NCBI GenBank assembly: GCA_965277745.1
Contig: OZ255837.1
Coordinates: 1 to 64,000 of the forward strand
Reading direction: 5' to 3'
Length of the DNA: 64,000 bases
Source of the DNA: G965277745 sp965277745
Lineage (GTDB): Bacteria > Pseudomonadota > Gammaproteobacteria > Cardiobacteriales > Cardiobacteriaceae
The stretch's first letter is position 1, and each line of letters starts with the position of its first letter. Below the pieces are notes generated by a model. The model saw only the letters and a program-made list of their open reading frames with translations. It was not told where the DNA came from and did not search any database. A program made the translations under genes and the position numbers. Shown here piece after piece: positions 42,001 to 50,456 of the stretch.

Positions 42001-44472
42001 TGGGAGAAGATGGAGACGTTCTCCTTGCGGGGAACGTTCAGCGACAAAACCGACCGCCTCCGCCGTCATCTCGGCGAACGCCCGCACGGCGGCGAGCCCG
42101 TAACTGTGACCAGGACCATCGCTGCGTTCCTTGAACAGTCCGAGCAAAGGAAGCTGTTCCTCGTGGTCACGCACGGCGCGCATATGCCAAGCGTAACTGG
42201 AAGCGGCGATATCGGCGAATCCAGCACCACCGATCGGGGAACGCGTGTTCGGGAAATACGGTTTGAACAGCGGATCTTCGGTATCGAGAAAGGCGACTTC
42301 GAAAAATTCCCCGCCGATATAGCTTTCCACCGTGCACAGGCCGAACTTGCCCATCGTTTTCATCAGCGCCTTGTGCACCGCCTTGCGGAAAGCGTCGAGG
42401 GCGCGGGCAATGTCTTCATCGGTAAAGCGTTCGCGGGCGCGGTTGTACACGCTGTGCGGCGCCACGGCGGAAGCGCCGAATCCGAGTAAAAGCGCCGCGT
42501 CATGGGTGCTGGCGATTTGCCCGGTGGCGTAGATCACGCTGGTATTGAAGCGCAGACCGTGATCGATTAGGGCGCGGTTGACGGCGGCAATCATCATCGG
42601 TGCCGGAATCGCGGCGTGCGTTTCGTCGATTCCGGCGTCATCGAGGATGAGAATATCGCTATCGCGACGGGCCAGTTCCACCGCTTTCGTGCACAGCGCT
42701 TCTACCGCCTCATGCAGCGACTGCGCGTTCTTGTGGGCCTCTTTATCGATCGTGTAGCAGGTGGCGAGCGTTTCCACCCGAAAGAAACCGTCTTCGCGGC
42801 AGCGGCGGATGGCGGCAAGCTCTTGCGGCTGCAAAATCGGCGAGTCGAGCAGCAGTTGCAGTGTCTTGCGCGACACATAATGCGGTTTCGCTCCGAGCGC
42901 CACCCGCAGAGTCATTCCGTCGGCTTCCCGAATAGAGTCGAGCGGCGGATTGGTGACCTGCGCGAAACGCTGGGTGAAATAGCGCGACATCCCGCCTTCG
43001 TCACGGTTCATTGCGTTGGGCGCCACCCCGTAACCCATCGCCGATACCTTTTCTGCGCCACTTTGCAGCATCGGGTCAAGCATCAATTTCAGGCTTTCCC
43101 GATTGAGGCCATAAGCGATATGGCGCGCCGCAAGCGAGAAATGGCCGTTATCCTGCAGAGCAGCGAGTGGCGGTTGCTTGAGTGTCACCAAAGACACACT
43201 CGCCTTTTCGAGCAGTTTCCCATACGATTGCGCCGCCGCCATGCGCGCGAGAATATCACGTGAACGCGAAAGTGTCCGCGTGGAATGATCGAATACCACC
43301 ATTTCACCGGCGCGGATGCGTCCGCGACCGATCACCTTTCCCGGCGCGAAGTCGATCTGCCCAGCTTCGCTCAAGACCACGAAATAGTCTTCGCTTTCCA
43401 ATGTACGCAACGGACGGAGACCGAGACGATCAAGCGCGGCCCCTATTCTGACGCCGTCACAGAACACGAGCCCGGCGGGACCATCATTTTTTTCCTCGGA
43501 AAGGGAGAAATAGGCGAGCATCTTGCGCACATCTTGTGGATAGCGCTCGTCATTTTCCCACGCCGGCGGCATCATTTTGATGAGAATTTCCTCGATCGGT
43601 TGACGATCCTCGACCATGCGCCGGGTCAGCGTCTGATCAAGCCGTGCGGAATCCGACTGTCCCGGCGCGAAGGTCAATTTGTAGCCACTGTGACTTGCAA
43701 CCGCCAATTCGGAAATCCTGCTCTTGCGATCGGTATTGAGTTCACCGTTATGGGCAAGATGGCGAAGCGGCTGAGCATAAAGCGGGTTCGGAGCGGTATT
43801 GGTGGAGAAACGGGTATGGAAAAACAGCATGCTCACTTCATGACGCGGATCACTCAGGTCGCGGAAATAAGCGATCACTTCCCGCGCTTTAAGGCGACCC
43901 TTGTACACCTGTGTCCGCGAACTGAACGAGAGCGGATAAAAGCCTGGATAGGGATTTTCATTGACTTCTTTTTCCTCGATTTCCAGCAGTACGGCATTGA
44001 GCAGATGCTCGAACGCCTCCCCATTTTCACAACCCTGGGGGCGCAATATCACCCACTGTGAGATCGGCAATTGGGCGCGAACTCCCGCCTCGTTCAAAAC
44101 GCCATTGTCAACCGGAACTTCGCGACGGAGAATGACTTCGAGACCGTGCTCGGCAAGAATCGTCTCAAGTGCCGCTAACGCCGCGAGAAGATCGGCTTTT
44201 TTCTTCGGCAGGAAAAAATTGGTAACGGCGAACGCCCCTTTTTCGAGTGTTCGTCCGGTAAGGGCACGGTAAAAGCGAACGGAAAGATCGAAACAAATAC
44301 CGCCCCCGTCTCCCACGCCTTGCGCATTGATCCCTCCCCGATGTGGCACCTTGCACAGCGCCTCGTTCGCAAGCTGGAACAATTCATGGGTCTGCACGCT
44401 ACGTTTGTGGGTGATCAAACCGACACCGCAGCTGTCATGATCAGATTCAGGGCAGTAGAGCCATTCAGTCAA
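39052..44472 (-). CDS. gltB: Glutamate synthase large subunit, oversized
   Basis: It makes glutamate from glutamine and 2-oxoglutarate. The 1806-residue protein (usual about 1,480-1,520) has a 14-residue propeptide before the nucleophile C15 (DSCGVGLI). A glutaminase domain and central domain follow, then the FMN domain with GGMSNCGEGGENSRRY, ASGRFGVWAGYLADP, GAKPGEGGQLPAQKV and SPPPHHDTYSIEDL. An iron-sulfur site is at C1235-x5-C-x3-C1245, one residue shorter in the second gap than the usual C-x5-C-x4-C. The GXGXG C-domain ends near 1612. About 195 helical residues of unknown role follow. An inserted region near 930-1000 also adds length. No gltD is adjacent; a CysJ-type gene follows nine bases on. 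Confidence 0.93.
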   Translation of the reverse strand: MTEWLYCPESDHDSCGVGLITHKRSVQTHELFQLANEALCKVPHRGGINAQGVGDGGGICFDLSVRFYRALTGRTLEKGAFAVTNFFLPKKKADLLAALAALETILAEHGLEVILRREVPVDNGVLNEAGVRAQLPISQWVILRPQGCENGEAFEHLLNAVLLEIEEKEVNENPYPGFYPLSFSSRTQVYKGRLKAREVIAYFRDLSDPRHEVSMLFFHTRFSTNTAPNPLYAQPLRHLAHNGELNTDRKSRISELAVASHSGYKLTFAPGQSDSARLDQTLTRRMVEDRQPIEEILIKMMPPAWENDERYPQDVRKMLAYFSLSEEKNDGPAGLVFCDGVRIGAALDRLGLRPLRTLESEDYFVVLSEAGQIDFAPGKVIGRGRIRAGEMVVFDHSTRTLSRSRDILARMAAAQSYGKLLEKASVSLVTLKQPPLAALQDNGHFSLAARHIAYGLNRESLKLMLDPMLQSGAEKVSAMGYGVAPNAMNRDEGGMSRYFTQRFAQVTNPPLDSIREADGMTLRVALGAKPHYVSRKTLQLLLDSPILQPQELAAIRRCREDGFFRVETLATCYTIDKEAHKNAQSLHEAVEALCTKAVELARRDSDILILDDAGIDETHAAIPAPMMIAAVNRALIDHGLRFNTSVIYATGQIASTHDAALLLGFGASAVAPHSVYNRARERFTDEDIARALDAFRKAVHKALMKTMGKFGLCTVESYIGGEFFEVAFLDTEDPLFKPYFPNTRSPIGGAGFADIAASSYAWHMRAVRDHEEQLPLLGLFKERSDGPGHSYGLAAVRAFAEMTAEAVGFVAERSPQGERLHLLPQDDSYLRKSCAERTAAEIDSHEMTPAYRQFLAKMTEERAIKPATLRDVLAVAADFDKADTAEEFLALLQGYRGEANSHSSCRGLQKTKEGDGYVLLLAQESKARYAALEKALRRRFGEEIEIGERRDHGLFVKATATARRFLESLTAAPAPLAIDAVQPAHEITACFAGGAMSHGALLEKAHEAVAMGINMVGGMSNCGEGGENSRRYNTIKASKIKQIASGRFGVWAGYLADPKLEELEIKIAQGAKPGEGGQLPAQKVTVEIAAARGGTPGVELVSPPPHHDTYSIEDLAQLIHDCKAARVRVIVKLVSTEGIGTIAVGVAKAGADVINVAGNTGGTGAAQVTSLKHSGRVAELGLAEVHQALAVNSLRNKVVLRCSGAHQTGLDVIKSCLLGADSFEFGTTALMMLKCVMAKNCNLKCPVGLTTPHEVFDGDPRALAQYLINVAAEVRQWLAQLGFPSLRAMRGRADLLHMIDHPALIGHYRMDAFLRHVEEVEVENPVFLEAKFEIDDALWEGFAKDFATLGSHDFLSFEIGELSNFHKSVGGRFSIDLERYLNTQPNASVTMAHPRVLTVDNGRRVLAADTVVVITENSAGQSFGAFTNSGIVLDHRGTCNDGVGKSMCGGRIVVHNPGGGSTTEGDNVLLGNFALFGATGGELFVQGEAGDRFGVRNSGAVAVVEGVGDFACEYMTNGTVVNIAAFGQGFANGMSGGIAFQYDPSGEITGHCSQDSVTIDRLTANSKLAGAFEEVLRWHLLRHLDFTASARARALLENWAQSREHFYFLIPKAWCRAHLPSEVLAATSRAEMIGELAHAIAGHLVRVANRQYAGEFPYGGRVAADACLKDAMSEELIIAAGVLHRAMCAVAERGVNDIEDAAKRLLRNEDRPLLDRLESDVAGALSAYEDDALAALLAEQRLKNYQRALGLRESYDSYALATYAWILDCARRNRKTLAAFPALSRVLGEQFAAVLAKAIRERAKSA

Positions 44473-44576
44473 GTGTTTACCTCATTCGCTTTTCTTCCCC
44501 CACACAGGGGATAAGTTGATTTTTCCAAATATAATTCTTATACCGTCAACGCGTTGACATTGCAATGATTTTTCAT

Positions 44577-45131
44577 CTATCGATGATAGCGCCGCCAGCG
44601 TTTGGGATTGCGCTGCGTTCCGGGTTGTACCCAAATGCCGCGCGCGGCCGAGCGCGCGTCTGCTTGCGCGGCATAATAGGCCGACGGCGTTGTCTTGTCG
44701 TGATAGGCAACGGCCTGACCACGCCGGATCATCTCCAGACCGACATCGCGATTTTCAACCCACACAGTGCCGAACTGACGACCATATACATCTTTTCCCG
44801 CCGCCTCGAACAGGAATCGCTGCGGTAGCAACAAACGCAGCGCCTGCTGGGCTCGCGCCCCCCAGGGACGCTGGCTCATTTCCGGCGCATCAATGCCCAT
44901 GACACGGATGCGCACGCGGTACCCGCCGCAGCGAGCGATCACCGTATCGCCATCGAGTACCGCTATCGATCGGCAAGCCGTGCGTTCGCGGACCCAAAGA
45001 TCCGACGCAGGCGAAAGCGTTATCTGCGGCGGGTAGTATAAATTGATTCCCGCAATAGCGGCCAAGCTGAAGAGCAAAACGGTGAGCCGGCTTCGCCAAA
45101 GAGTCAAAGTGCAGCGCCATATTTTTCGCAT
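44577..45131 (-). CDS. Membrane-anchored thermonuclease-family nuclease
   Basis: The 184-residue protein has an N-terminal signal anchor (LTVLLFSLAAIAGINLYY) and a staphylococcal-nuclease domain: VLDGDTVIARCGG, RIRVMGIDAPEMSQ, FEAAGKDVYGRQFGTVWV and DVGLEMIRRGQAVAYH. Catalytic positions D, D, E and R of the family are visible. Faces the periplasm if the anchor is N-in. Lies between ihfB and gltB on the same strand. Confidence 0.88.
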   Translation of the reverse strand: MRKIWRCTLTLWRSRLTVLLFSLAAIAGINLYYPPQITLSPASDLWVRERTACRSIAVLDGDTVIARCGGYRVRIRVMGIDAPEMSQRPWGARAQQALRLLLPQRFLFEAAGKDVYGRQFGTVWVENRDVGLEMIRRGQAVAYHDKTTPSAYYAAQADARSAARGIWVQPGTQRNPKRWRRYHR

Positions 45132-45187
45132 TGTTCAAGAAAAATGATGGCGCTCACGGCAATCTAGGAGTGCCGTATTCACTTTTC

Positions 45188-45472
45188 CTACTCGCCGCGA
45201 TCCACCTGTGCGCGCAATTTTTTGCCGGCGCGAAAATAGGGAATGGACTTCGCCGGCACCGCAACCGACTCGCCGGTTTTTGGATTGCGTCCGATGCGGG
45301 CTTCACGATAATGCAGGGAAAAACTGCCAAAACCGCGGATTTCCACGCGATTGCCTTTCTCGAGACTCTGGCAGATCAACTCGATCATCAGTTTGACGGC
45401 TTCTTCCACATCTTGGGCGCGCAGGTTCGAATATTGCATGCAAAGACGTTCGATCAATTCAGATTTTGTCAT
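45188..45472 (-). CDS. ihfB: Integration host factor subunit beta
   Basis: This DNA-bending protein has 94 residues: TKSELIERLCMQYSNLRAQD, EIRGFGSFSLHYREARIGRN and PKTGESVAVPAKSIPYFRAG, the complete IHF-beta pattern. The order rpsA-ihfB is conserved in gammaproteobacteria. Confidence 0.96.
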   Translation of the reverse strand: MTKSELIERLCMQYSNLRAQDVEEAVKLMIELICQSLEKGNRVEIRGFGSFSLHYREARIGRNPKTGESVAVPAKSIPYFRAGKKLRAQVDRGE

Positions 45473-45538
45473 CGATTTTTCCTTATCTTTCCGGCCCCGT
45501 CACGGCGTTGCCGAAACGGGACGACCAGCGGCGGACAA

Positions 45539-47215
45539 TCAAGCGTCGTCGGAGTGTTCCAACTCTTTGAAGATATCTCCCAGTGAAGTGCTGGCTTGGT
45601 TCTCCTTGCGCGCATAATCCTTGATTACCGCCTTTTCATCGGCCACATCCTTGGCACGTACGGACAGTGTGATGTTCTTGTGTTTGCGATCGATGGCGAG
45701 CACTTTCGCCTGCACTTCATCACCGACATTGTAGTGCTTGCTCAGATCATCGATCCGTTCGACCGAAGCCTCGGCGGCACGCAAGGTCGCGCGAACGCCT
45801 TCTGCCAGTTCGATCACCGCCTGACGCGCATCCACCTCGGTCACCCGGCCGGTAACAGTAGCGCCGCGATCATTGGCCGCCGTATAGCGCGAGAAGACAT
45901 CCTGCGAGAGTTGCTTGACGCCCAGAGAAATACGTTCGCGATCGGCGTCGATGGCAAGAATGGCCGCTTCGACTTCCTGACCTTTCTGATACTGGCGAAC
46001 CGATTCTTCGCCATTGTCGTCCCAGGAAAGGTCGGACAGATGAATCAGGCCGTCGATACCGCCTTCAAGACCGATGAAGATACCGAAATCGGTGATCGAT
46101 TTGATCTGACCGCTGAGATGATCGCCCTTGCTGAATTTCTTCTCGAATTCCTGCCACGGATTGGCGCGACACTGCTTCATTCCGAGAGAAATGCGACGGC
46201 GTTCCGCGTCGATGTCAAGAATCATCACCTCGACTTCCTGACCGACCGCGACGAATTTACGCGGGTTGACATTCTTGTTGGTCCAATCCATTTCGGAGAC
46301 GTGAACCAATCCTTCGACGCCGTCTTCGATTTCGACGAACGCGCCGTAATCGGCGATATTGGTGACCTTACCGGCGGTTTTGACATTGACCGGATAGCGT
46401 TCGCCGATATCGCCCCAAGGATCGTCACCGAGTTGTTTCAGGCCAAGCGAGACGCGCGCGCGTTCACGGTCGAATTTCAGCACCTTGACTTCGACTTCAT
46501 CGCCGATATTGACCACTTCAGAGGGATACTTGATTCGTTTCCATGCCATATCGGTGATGTGGAGCAAGCCGTCGACGCCGCCGAGATCGAGGAAGGCGCC
46601 GTAATCGGTCAAATTCTTTACCACCGCCTTGACGGTATCGCCCTCTTGCAGATTCTTGAGAACCTCTTCGCGTTCGGCCCTGTATTCATGCTCCAGCACA
46701 GCGCGACGGGAAATCACGATGTTGTTGCGCTTTGCATCGATTTTGATAATTTTGAAGTCGATTTCCCTGCCTTCGAGCTGAGCCGGATCTTTCATCGGAC
46801 GGACGTCGACCAGGGAACCGGGCAAAAACGCCTTGACCCCCTCGACATCGACCGTAAAACCGCCTTTGACGCGGCTGGTCACCACACCCTTGACGGTTTC
46901 TTCTTCTTTGAATTGTTTTTCCAACACTTCCCAAGTGCGGATCCTTTTCGCCTTTTCATGGGAAATACGTGTTTCACCGAAGCCGTCTTCGAGTGCCTCG
47001 AGCGCCACTTCGACCTTATCCCCGACCGCAATGGTCAGGTTACCGCTTTTGTCGTCGAACTGCTCGACCGGAATGAAGCCTTCCGATTTCAGCCCGGCGT
47101 TCAAGACAACGAAGTCTTTACCGATCTCGACCACTTCGGCTGTGATAATCGAACCCGGTTTGAGTTCGGTGTTTTCAATACTTTTTTCAAAAAGTTCTGC
47201 AAATGACTCTGCCAT
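45539..47215 (-). CDS. rpsA: Ribosomal protein S1
   Basis: It binds mRNA on the 30S subunit. The 558-residue protein has six S1 domains: start FAELFEKSIENTELKPGSII, then repeats such as GAFLDLGGVDGLLHITDMAW, GAFVEIEDGVEGLVHVSEMD and GIFIGLEGGIDGLIHLSDLS. Lies 15 bases after cmk, the usual cmk-rpsA order. Confidence 0.98.
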   Translation of the reverse strand: MAESFAELFEKSIENTELKPGSIITAEVVEIGKDFVVLNAGLKSEGFIPVEQFDDKSGNLTIAVGDKVEVALEALEDGFGETRISHEKAKRIRTWEVLEKQFKEEETVKGVVTSRVKGGFTVDVEGVKAFLPGSLVDVRPMKDPAQLEGREIDFKIIKIDAKRNNIVISRRAVLEHEYRAEREEVLKNLQEGDTVKAVVKNLTDYGAFLDLGGVDGLLHITDMAWKRIKYPSEVVNIGDEVEVKVLKFDRERARVSLGLKQLGDDPWGDIGERYPVNVKTAGKVTNIADYGAFVEIEDGVEGLVHVSEMDWTNKNVNPRKFVAVGQEVEVMILDIDAERRRISLGMKQCRANPWQEFEKKFSKGDHLSGQIKSITDFGIFIGLEGGIDGLIHLSDLSWDDNGEESVRQYQKGQEVEAAILAIDADRERISLGVKQLSQDVFSRYTAANDRGATVTGRVTEVDARQAVIELAEGVRATLRAAEASVERIDDLSKHYNVGDEVQAKVLAIDRKHKNITLSVRAKDVADEKAVIKDYARKENQASTSLGDIFKELEHSDDA

Positions 47216-47230
47216 GGATAATCTCTGAAT

Positions 47231-47914
47231 CTATGTGTAAAAGTTAAAAAAACGTGATGAAAGCAAGTTCTTCACTTTCTCCATCACCTGATCGATCGAA
47301 AGGTCGCTTGTCTCGATGATTACCGCATCCGACGCTGGTTCAAGCGGTGCCGCCTTGCGATTGCGGTCACGCGCGTCACGCGCGGCAATCTCTTTTTCAA
47401 TAGCGCTCAGGTTAACATTTTCCCCTTTCCCTTTCAACTGCTTATAACGTCTTTGCGCGCGGACTTTCTCCTTCGCCTCAAGAAAAATTTTCAGGTCGGC
47501 ATCGGGGAAAACCACCGTCCCCATGTCGCGGCCATCGGCGACAAGTCCCCGATCGCCGCCGAAGCAACGCTGCAAGCTGACAAGCGCGGCACGGACTTCC
47601 GCTTTGGCCGCGAGTTGCGAAGCCATCTGGGCAGTCGTTTCGTTGCGCAACGCCGCATTGCCTTCCCGCCCTTGCCACAGCGCCTTCATCTCGCTTTTCC
47701 CGTCTCGGGAAACGGCGATTTTCATCTTCGCCACCACGGCGGCCTGTCTCTTCGCCTCCGCCGTTTGCAACCCGCACCGCATGACTTCCAACGCCGCCAA
47801 GCGATAAAACGCCCCGCTATCGAGGCAGACAAAACCCAACGCGCGGGCAAGCCGTTTGGCGAGTGTTCCCTTGCCGACGCCACTTGGGCCATCAATGGTG
47901 ATGACGCTACGCAT
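47231..47914 (-). CDS. cmk: Cytidylate kinase
   Basis: It phosphorylates CMP and dCMP. From ATG 47914 the product has 227 residues with P-loop ITIDGPSGVGKGTLAKRLA, CLDSGAFYRLAAL, VADGRDMGTVVFPDADLKIF and a KGENVNLSAIEKEIAARDARD region. The first ATG lies inside the aroA 3' end (8-base overlap); longer frames upstream are aroA in another frame. Confidence 0.96.
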   Translation of the reverse strand: MRSVITIDGPSGVGKGTLAKRLARALGFVCLDSGAFYRLAALEVMRCGLQTAEAKRQAAVVAKMKIAVSRDGKSEMKALWQGREGNAALRNETTAQMASQLAAKAEVRAALVSLQRCFGGDRGLVADGRDMGTVVFPDADLKIFLEAKEKVRAQRRYKQLKGKGENVNLSAIEKEIAARDARDRNRKAAPLEPASDAVIIETSDLSIDQVMEKVKNLLSSRFFNFYT

Positions 47915-49220
47915 CCCGCACCTCAATCCGCATTCCAAGCGTCGTCGCCAGTTCTCGGAAATTCGGGAACGATGTCGCCACGTTCGCACAATCGAGAATA
48001 TGGATCGGCGCCGCGGCGCGCAGTGCCGCGACCGCAAAGCTCATCGCGATGCGGTGGTCGCCGTGGCTGTCGACCGTTCCGCCACTCAGGGAGACGCCAC
48101 CGCGGATGGTCATCGTATCCTCGCTTGCCTGACAATCGACACCCAGCGCACGCAGGCCGTTTTCCATCGCCGCGAGGCGATCGCTTTCCTTGACGCGCAG
48201 TTCCTGCAGCGACGTCGCCCGTGTCGTCCCTTGGGCGCAGGCGGCGGCGACGAAAAGGATCGGCAATTCGTCTATCGCGATCGGCACTAGCGCATCAGGC
48301 ACGCGGATGCCGCGCAGGCGCGACGGCTTGACGAGAAGGTTGGCGACCGGTTCGCCGCCGATTTCACGCGCGTCGAAGACGGTGATTTTGCCGCCCATGC
48401 GGCGGAGAATTTCCACGATCGCCGCACGGGTGCGGTTGATGCCGACATTTTCGAGCAACACTTCCCCCTCTTTCGCAAGAAGGCCGGCAACGAGGAAGAA
48501 GGCGGCGGAAGAGATATCCCCCGGCACCGCAATCGGGCAGGCGGAGAGCGTTTGTCCACCGGCAATGCTCAACGTGTCGTCCGTGCGGGTAACCGAGACG
48601 CCGAAGCGCTCGAGCATCCGTTCGCTGTGATCGCGGCTGATCACACATTCGTGCACCCGGGTAAGCCCTTCGCCATAAAGGCCGGCGAACAACAGGCAGG
48701 ATTTCAGTTGCGCGCTCGCAACCGGCATCCGGTAGTCGATCGCATGCAGCGGACGGCGACCGTGGATCACGAGCGGCGCCGTTCCCGTCGCGCTGGTCGC
48801 GATTTGCGCCCCCATTCGTATCAGTGGCTCGGTAACGCGACGCATCGGACGCTGCGACAGTGAAGCATCGCCGACAAGTTCGCTCGCAAACGCTTGTCCG
48901 GCGAGCACACCGGCTATCAGACGCATGCTGGTACCACTGTTGCCGACATCGAGCGGACGATCCGCCACGCGCAATCCGTGCAGGCCCCGCCCGTGGATGT
49001 TCACCCGGTTTTCACCTTCCCTTTCGATCGCCACACCCATCGCCTGAAACGCGCGGATCGTCGCAAGGCAATCCGCGCCTGACAGGAAGCCACTCACTTC
49101 CGTCACCCCCTCCGCGAGCGCACCGAGAAGAATCGCCCGATGAGAAATGGACTTGTCGCCGGGCACGCGGACACGACCTTGAACCGCCGTCACCGGCGCA
49201 CTGCACCAGCTTACGCTCAT
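47907..49220 (-). CDS. aroA: EPSP synthase
   Basis: It catalyses the sixth shikimate step and is the glyphosate target family. The 437-residue protein has RVRVPGDKSISHRAILLGAL, LDVGNSGTSMRLIAGVLAGQ, LSQRPMRRVTEPLIRMGAQI and RVKESDRLAAMENGLRALG. It overlaps tyrA by four bases and cmk by eight. Confidence 0.97.
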   Translation of the reverse strand: MSVSWCSAPVTAVQGRVRVPGDKSISHRAILLGALAEGVTEVSGFLSGADCLATIRAFQAMGVAIEREGENRVNIHGRGLHGLRVADRPLDVGNSGTSMRLIAGVLAGQAFASELVGDASLSQRPMRRVTEPLIRMGAQIATSATGTAPLVIHGRRPLHAIDYRMPVASAQLKSCLLFAGLYGEGLTRVHECVISRDHSERMLERFGVSVTRTDDTLSIAGGQTLSACPIAVPGDISSAAFFLVAGLLAKEGEVLLENVGINRTRAAIVEILRRMGGKITVFDAREIGGEPVANLLVKPSRLRGIRVPDALVPIAIDELPILFVAAACAQGTTRATSLQELRVKESDRLAAMENGLRALGVDCQASEDTMTIRGGVSLSGGTVDSHGDHRIAMSFAVAALRAAAPIHILDCANVATSFPNFRELATTLGMRIEVRDA

Positions 49221-50101
49221 AGATTCTCTTCCTTTTCGTAATGCGCGTCACGCGCGGCCTTGGCGCGGGCAAAAAGCGTTTCGACGCCCTCTCCATCCGC
49301 CGCTGCGAGGAGCGCTTCGAAGTCGGCAATACGGCGGCGGTAGCGCGCGAGAAGTTCACGGAGTACAGTCGGATTGTGCAAACAAATGTCTCGCCACATC
49401 AGCGGAGAACTGGAAGCGATACGGGTAAAATCGCGAAAACCGCCGGCCGCGTAACGAAAAATTTCCTCGTGGTGAAGATCGCGATCAAGCATGTCGACGA
49501 GAAGATAGGCGAGCACATGCGGCAGATGGCTAGTCGCGCCGAGAATTTCATCGTGTTCGGCGATCGACAGATACGTCGTCGACGCACCGACGGCATGCCA
49601 CATCCGGCTGACCACACCGAGGGCGCGATCGTCCGTCTCCTCCAGGGTGGTGAGAATGACCATCCGTCCGGTGAACATCTCCGCTCGGGCGGCCCCGATG
49701 CCGCTTTTTTCACGTCCGGCGATCGGATGCGCAGGCACGAACCAGGCGGGTACTTCGCCGAAAGCCGCGCACAGGGCCGCGAGCACCGATTTCTTGGTAG
49801 AACCGACATCGGTGACTACGATTCCCGTTTTAAGAGGCAGTGTCGCCAGTTGCTGGCAGATGCCGTAAAACGCATCGACCGGCGTGGCAAGCACGATGAT
49901 ATCCGCCTGTGCGAGTGTCTGCCAATTCACCGCGGCGTCGATCACGCCGAGCGAGCAGGCTTGCGCGAGCGTCTTTTCACAAGTATCGAGGGCGATGACG
50001 CGCGTAACCGCCCGCGCCGTTTTGAGCGCTTTCGCGAGCGAAGCGCCGATCAGTCCGATACCGACAATACCGACTGTCCCGAACTTCGCCGTCCGATTCA
50101 T
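49217..50101 (-). CDS. tyrA: Prephenate dehydrogenase
   Basis: It makes 4-hydroxyphenylpyruvate for tyrosine. The 294-residue protein has VGIVGIGLIGASLAKALKTA, the DVGSTKKSVL segment, VPAHPIAGREKSGIGAARAE, and SHLPHVLAYLLVDML. No chorismate mutase domain, so a stand-alone TyrA of the type paired with a bifunctional PheA. Coupled to aroA. Confidence 0.95.
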   Translation of the reverse strand: MNRTAKFGTVGIVGIGLIGASLAKALKTARAVTRVIALDTCEKTLAQACSLGVIDAAVNWQTLAQADIIVLATPVDAFYGICQQLATLPLKTGIVVTDVGSTKKSVLAALCAAFGEVPAWFVPAHPIAGREKSGIGAARAEMFTGRMVILTTLEETDDRALGVVSRMWHAVGASTTYLSIAEHDEILGATSHLPHVLAYLLVDMLDRDLHHEEIFRYAAGGFRDFTRIASSSPLMWRDICLHNPTVLRELLARYRRRIADFEALLAAADGEGVETLFARAKAARDAHYEKEENL

Positions 50102-50379
50102 CGTCTCAGCAGATCCCGATCAGCAAATCTCTCGCCTTGTCGCCTGATCCTGGACAAGCAAGCGGCAGTCGGCCACTTGCCGCTTCGCCGGCCGCGGTGA
50201 GGAACGCTTGTGCCGCGTTCCTGCACGCGCCCTTGCCGGAGAACGCGATCGCGCCCCAGCCAGCGATCCGTCTCTTCGCGCGCAGAGAAGTCCTCAGAGA
50301 CAAAATCTTCCCTACCATCGCCCTGTTCGTCAAGGCGAAGCGCCGCGCGATGGACAATAGTCACCGCTTTACCTGGCAT
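50098..50379 (-). CDS. Uncertain small ORF in the pheA-tyrA gap
   Basis: An ATG at 50379 opens 93 codons that stop in an ATGA overlap with tyrA, which hints at a coupled gene. The peptide (GKAVTIVHRAALRLDEQGDG, arginine-rich later) matches nothing I know. A second frame (50106-50357) also stays open. In many relatives this slot holds hisC, of which I see no trace. Confidence 0.25.
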   Translation of the reverse strand: MPGKAVTIVHRAALRLDEQGDGREDFVSEDFSAREETDRWLGRDRVLRQGRVQERGTSVPHRGRRSGKWPTAACLSRIRRQGERFADRDLLRR

Positions 50380-50456
50380 GCGTGAATTATCGCGAAAAAA
50401 TAGCGAAAAATCGCTGCGTGCGGGCGATAAGAAACAAGTGATGGATAAACTCTTCA

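Noticed and set aside
45596..47206. A 536-codon open frame on the plus strand
   Set aside because: Antisense to rpsA; repeats in it mirror the S1 domains.
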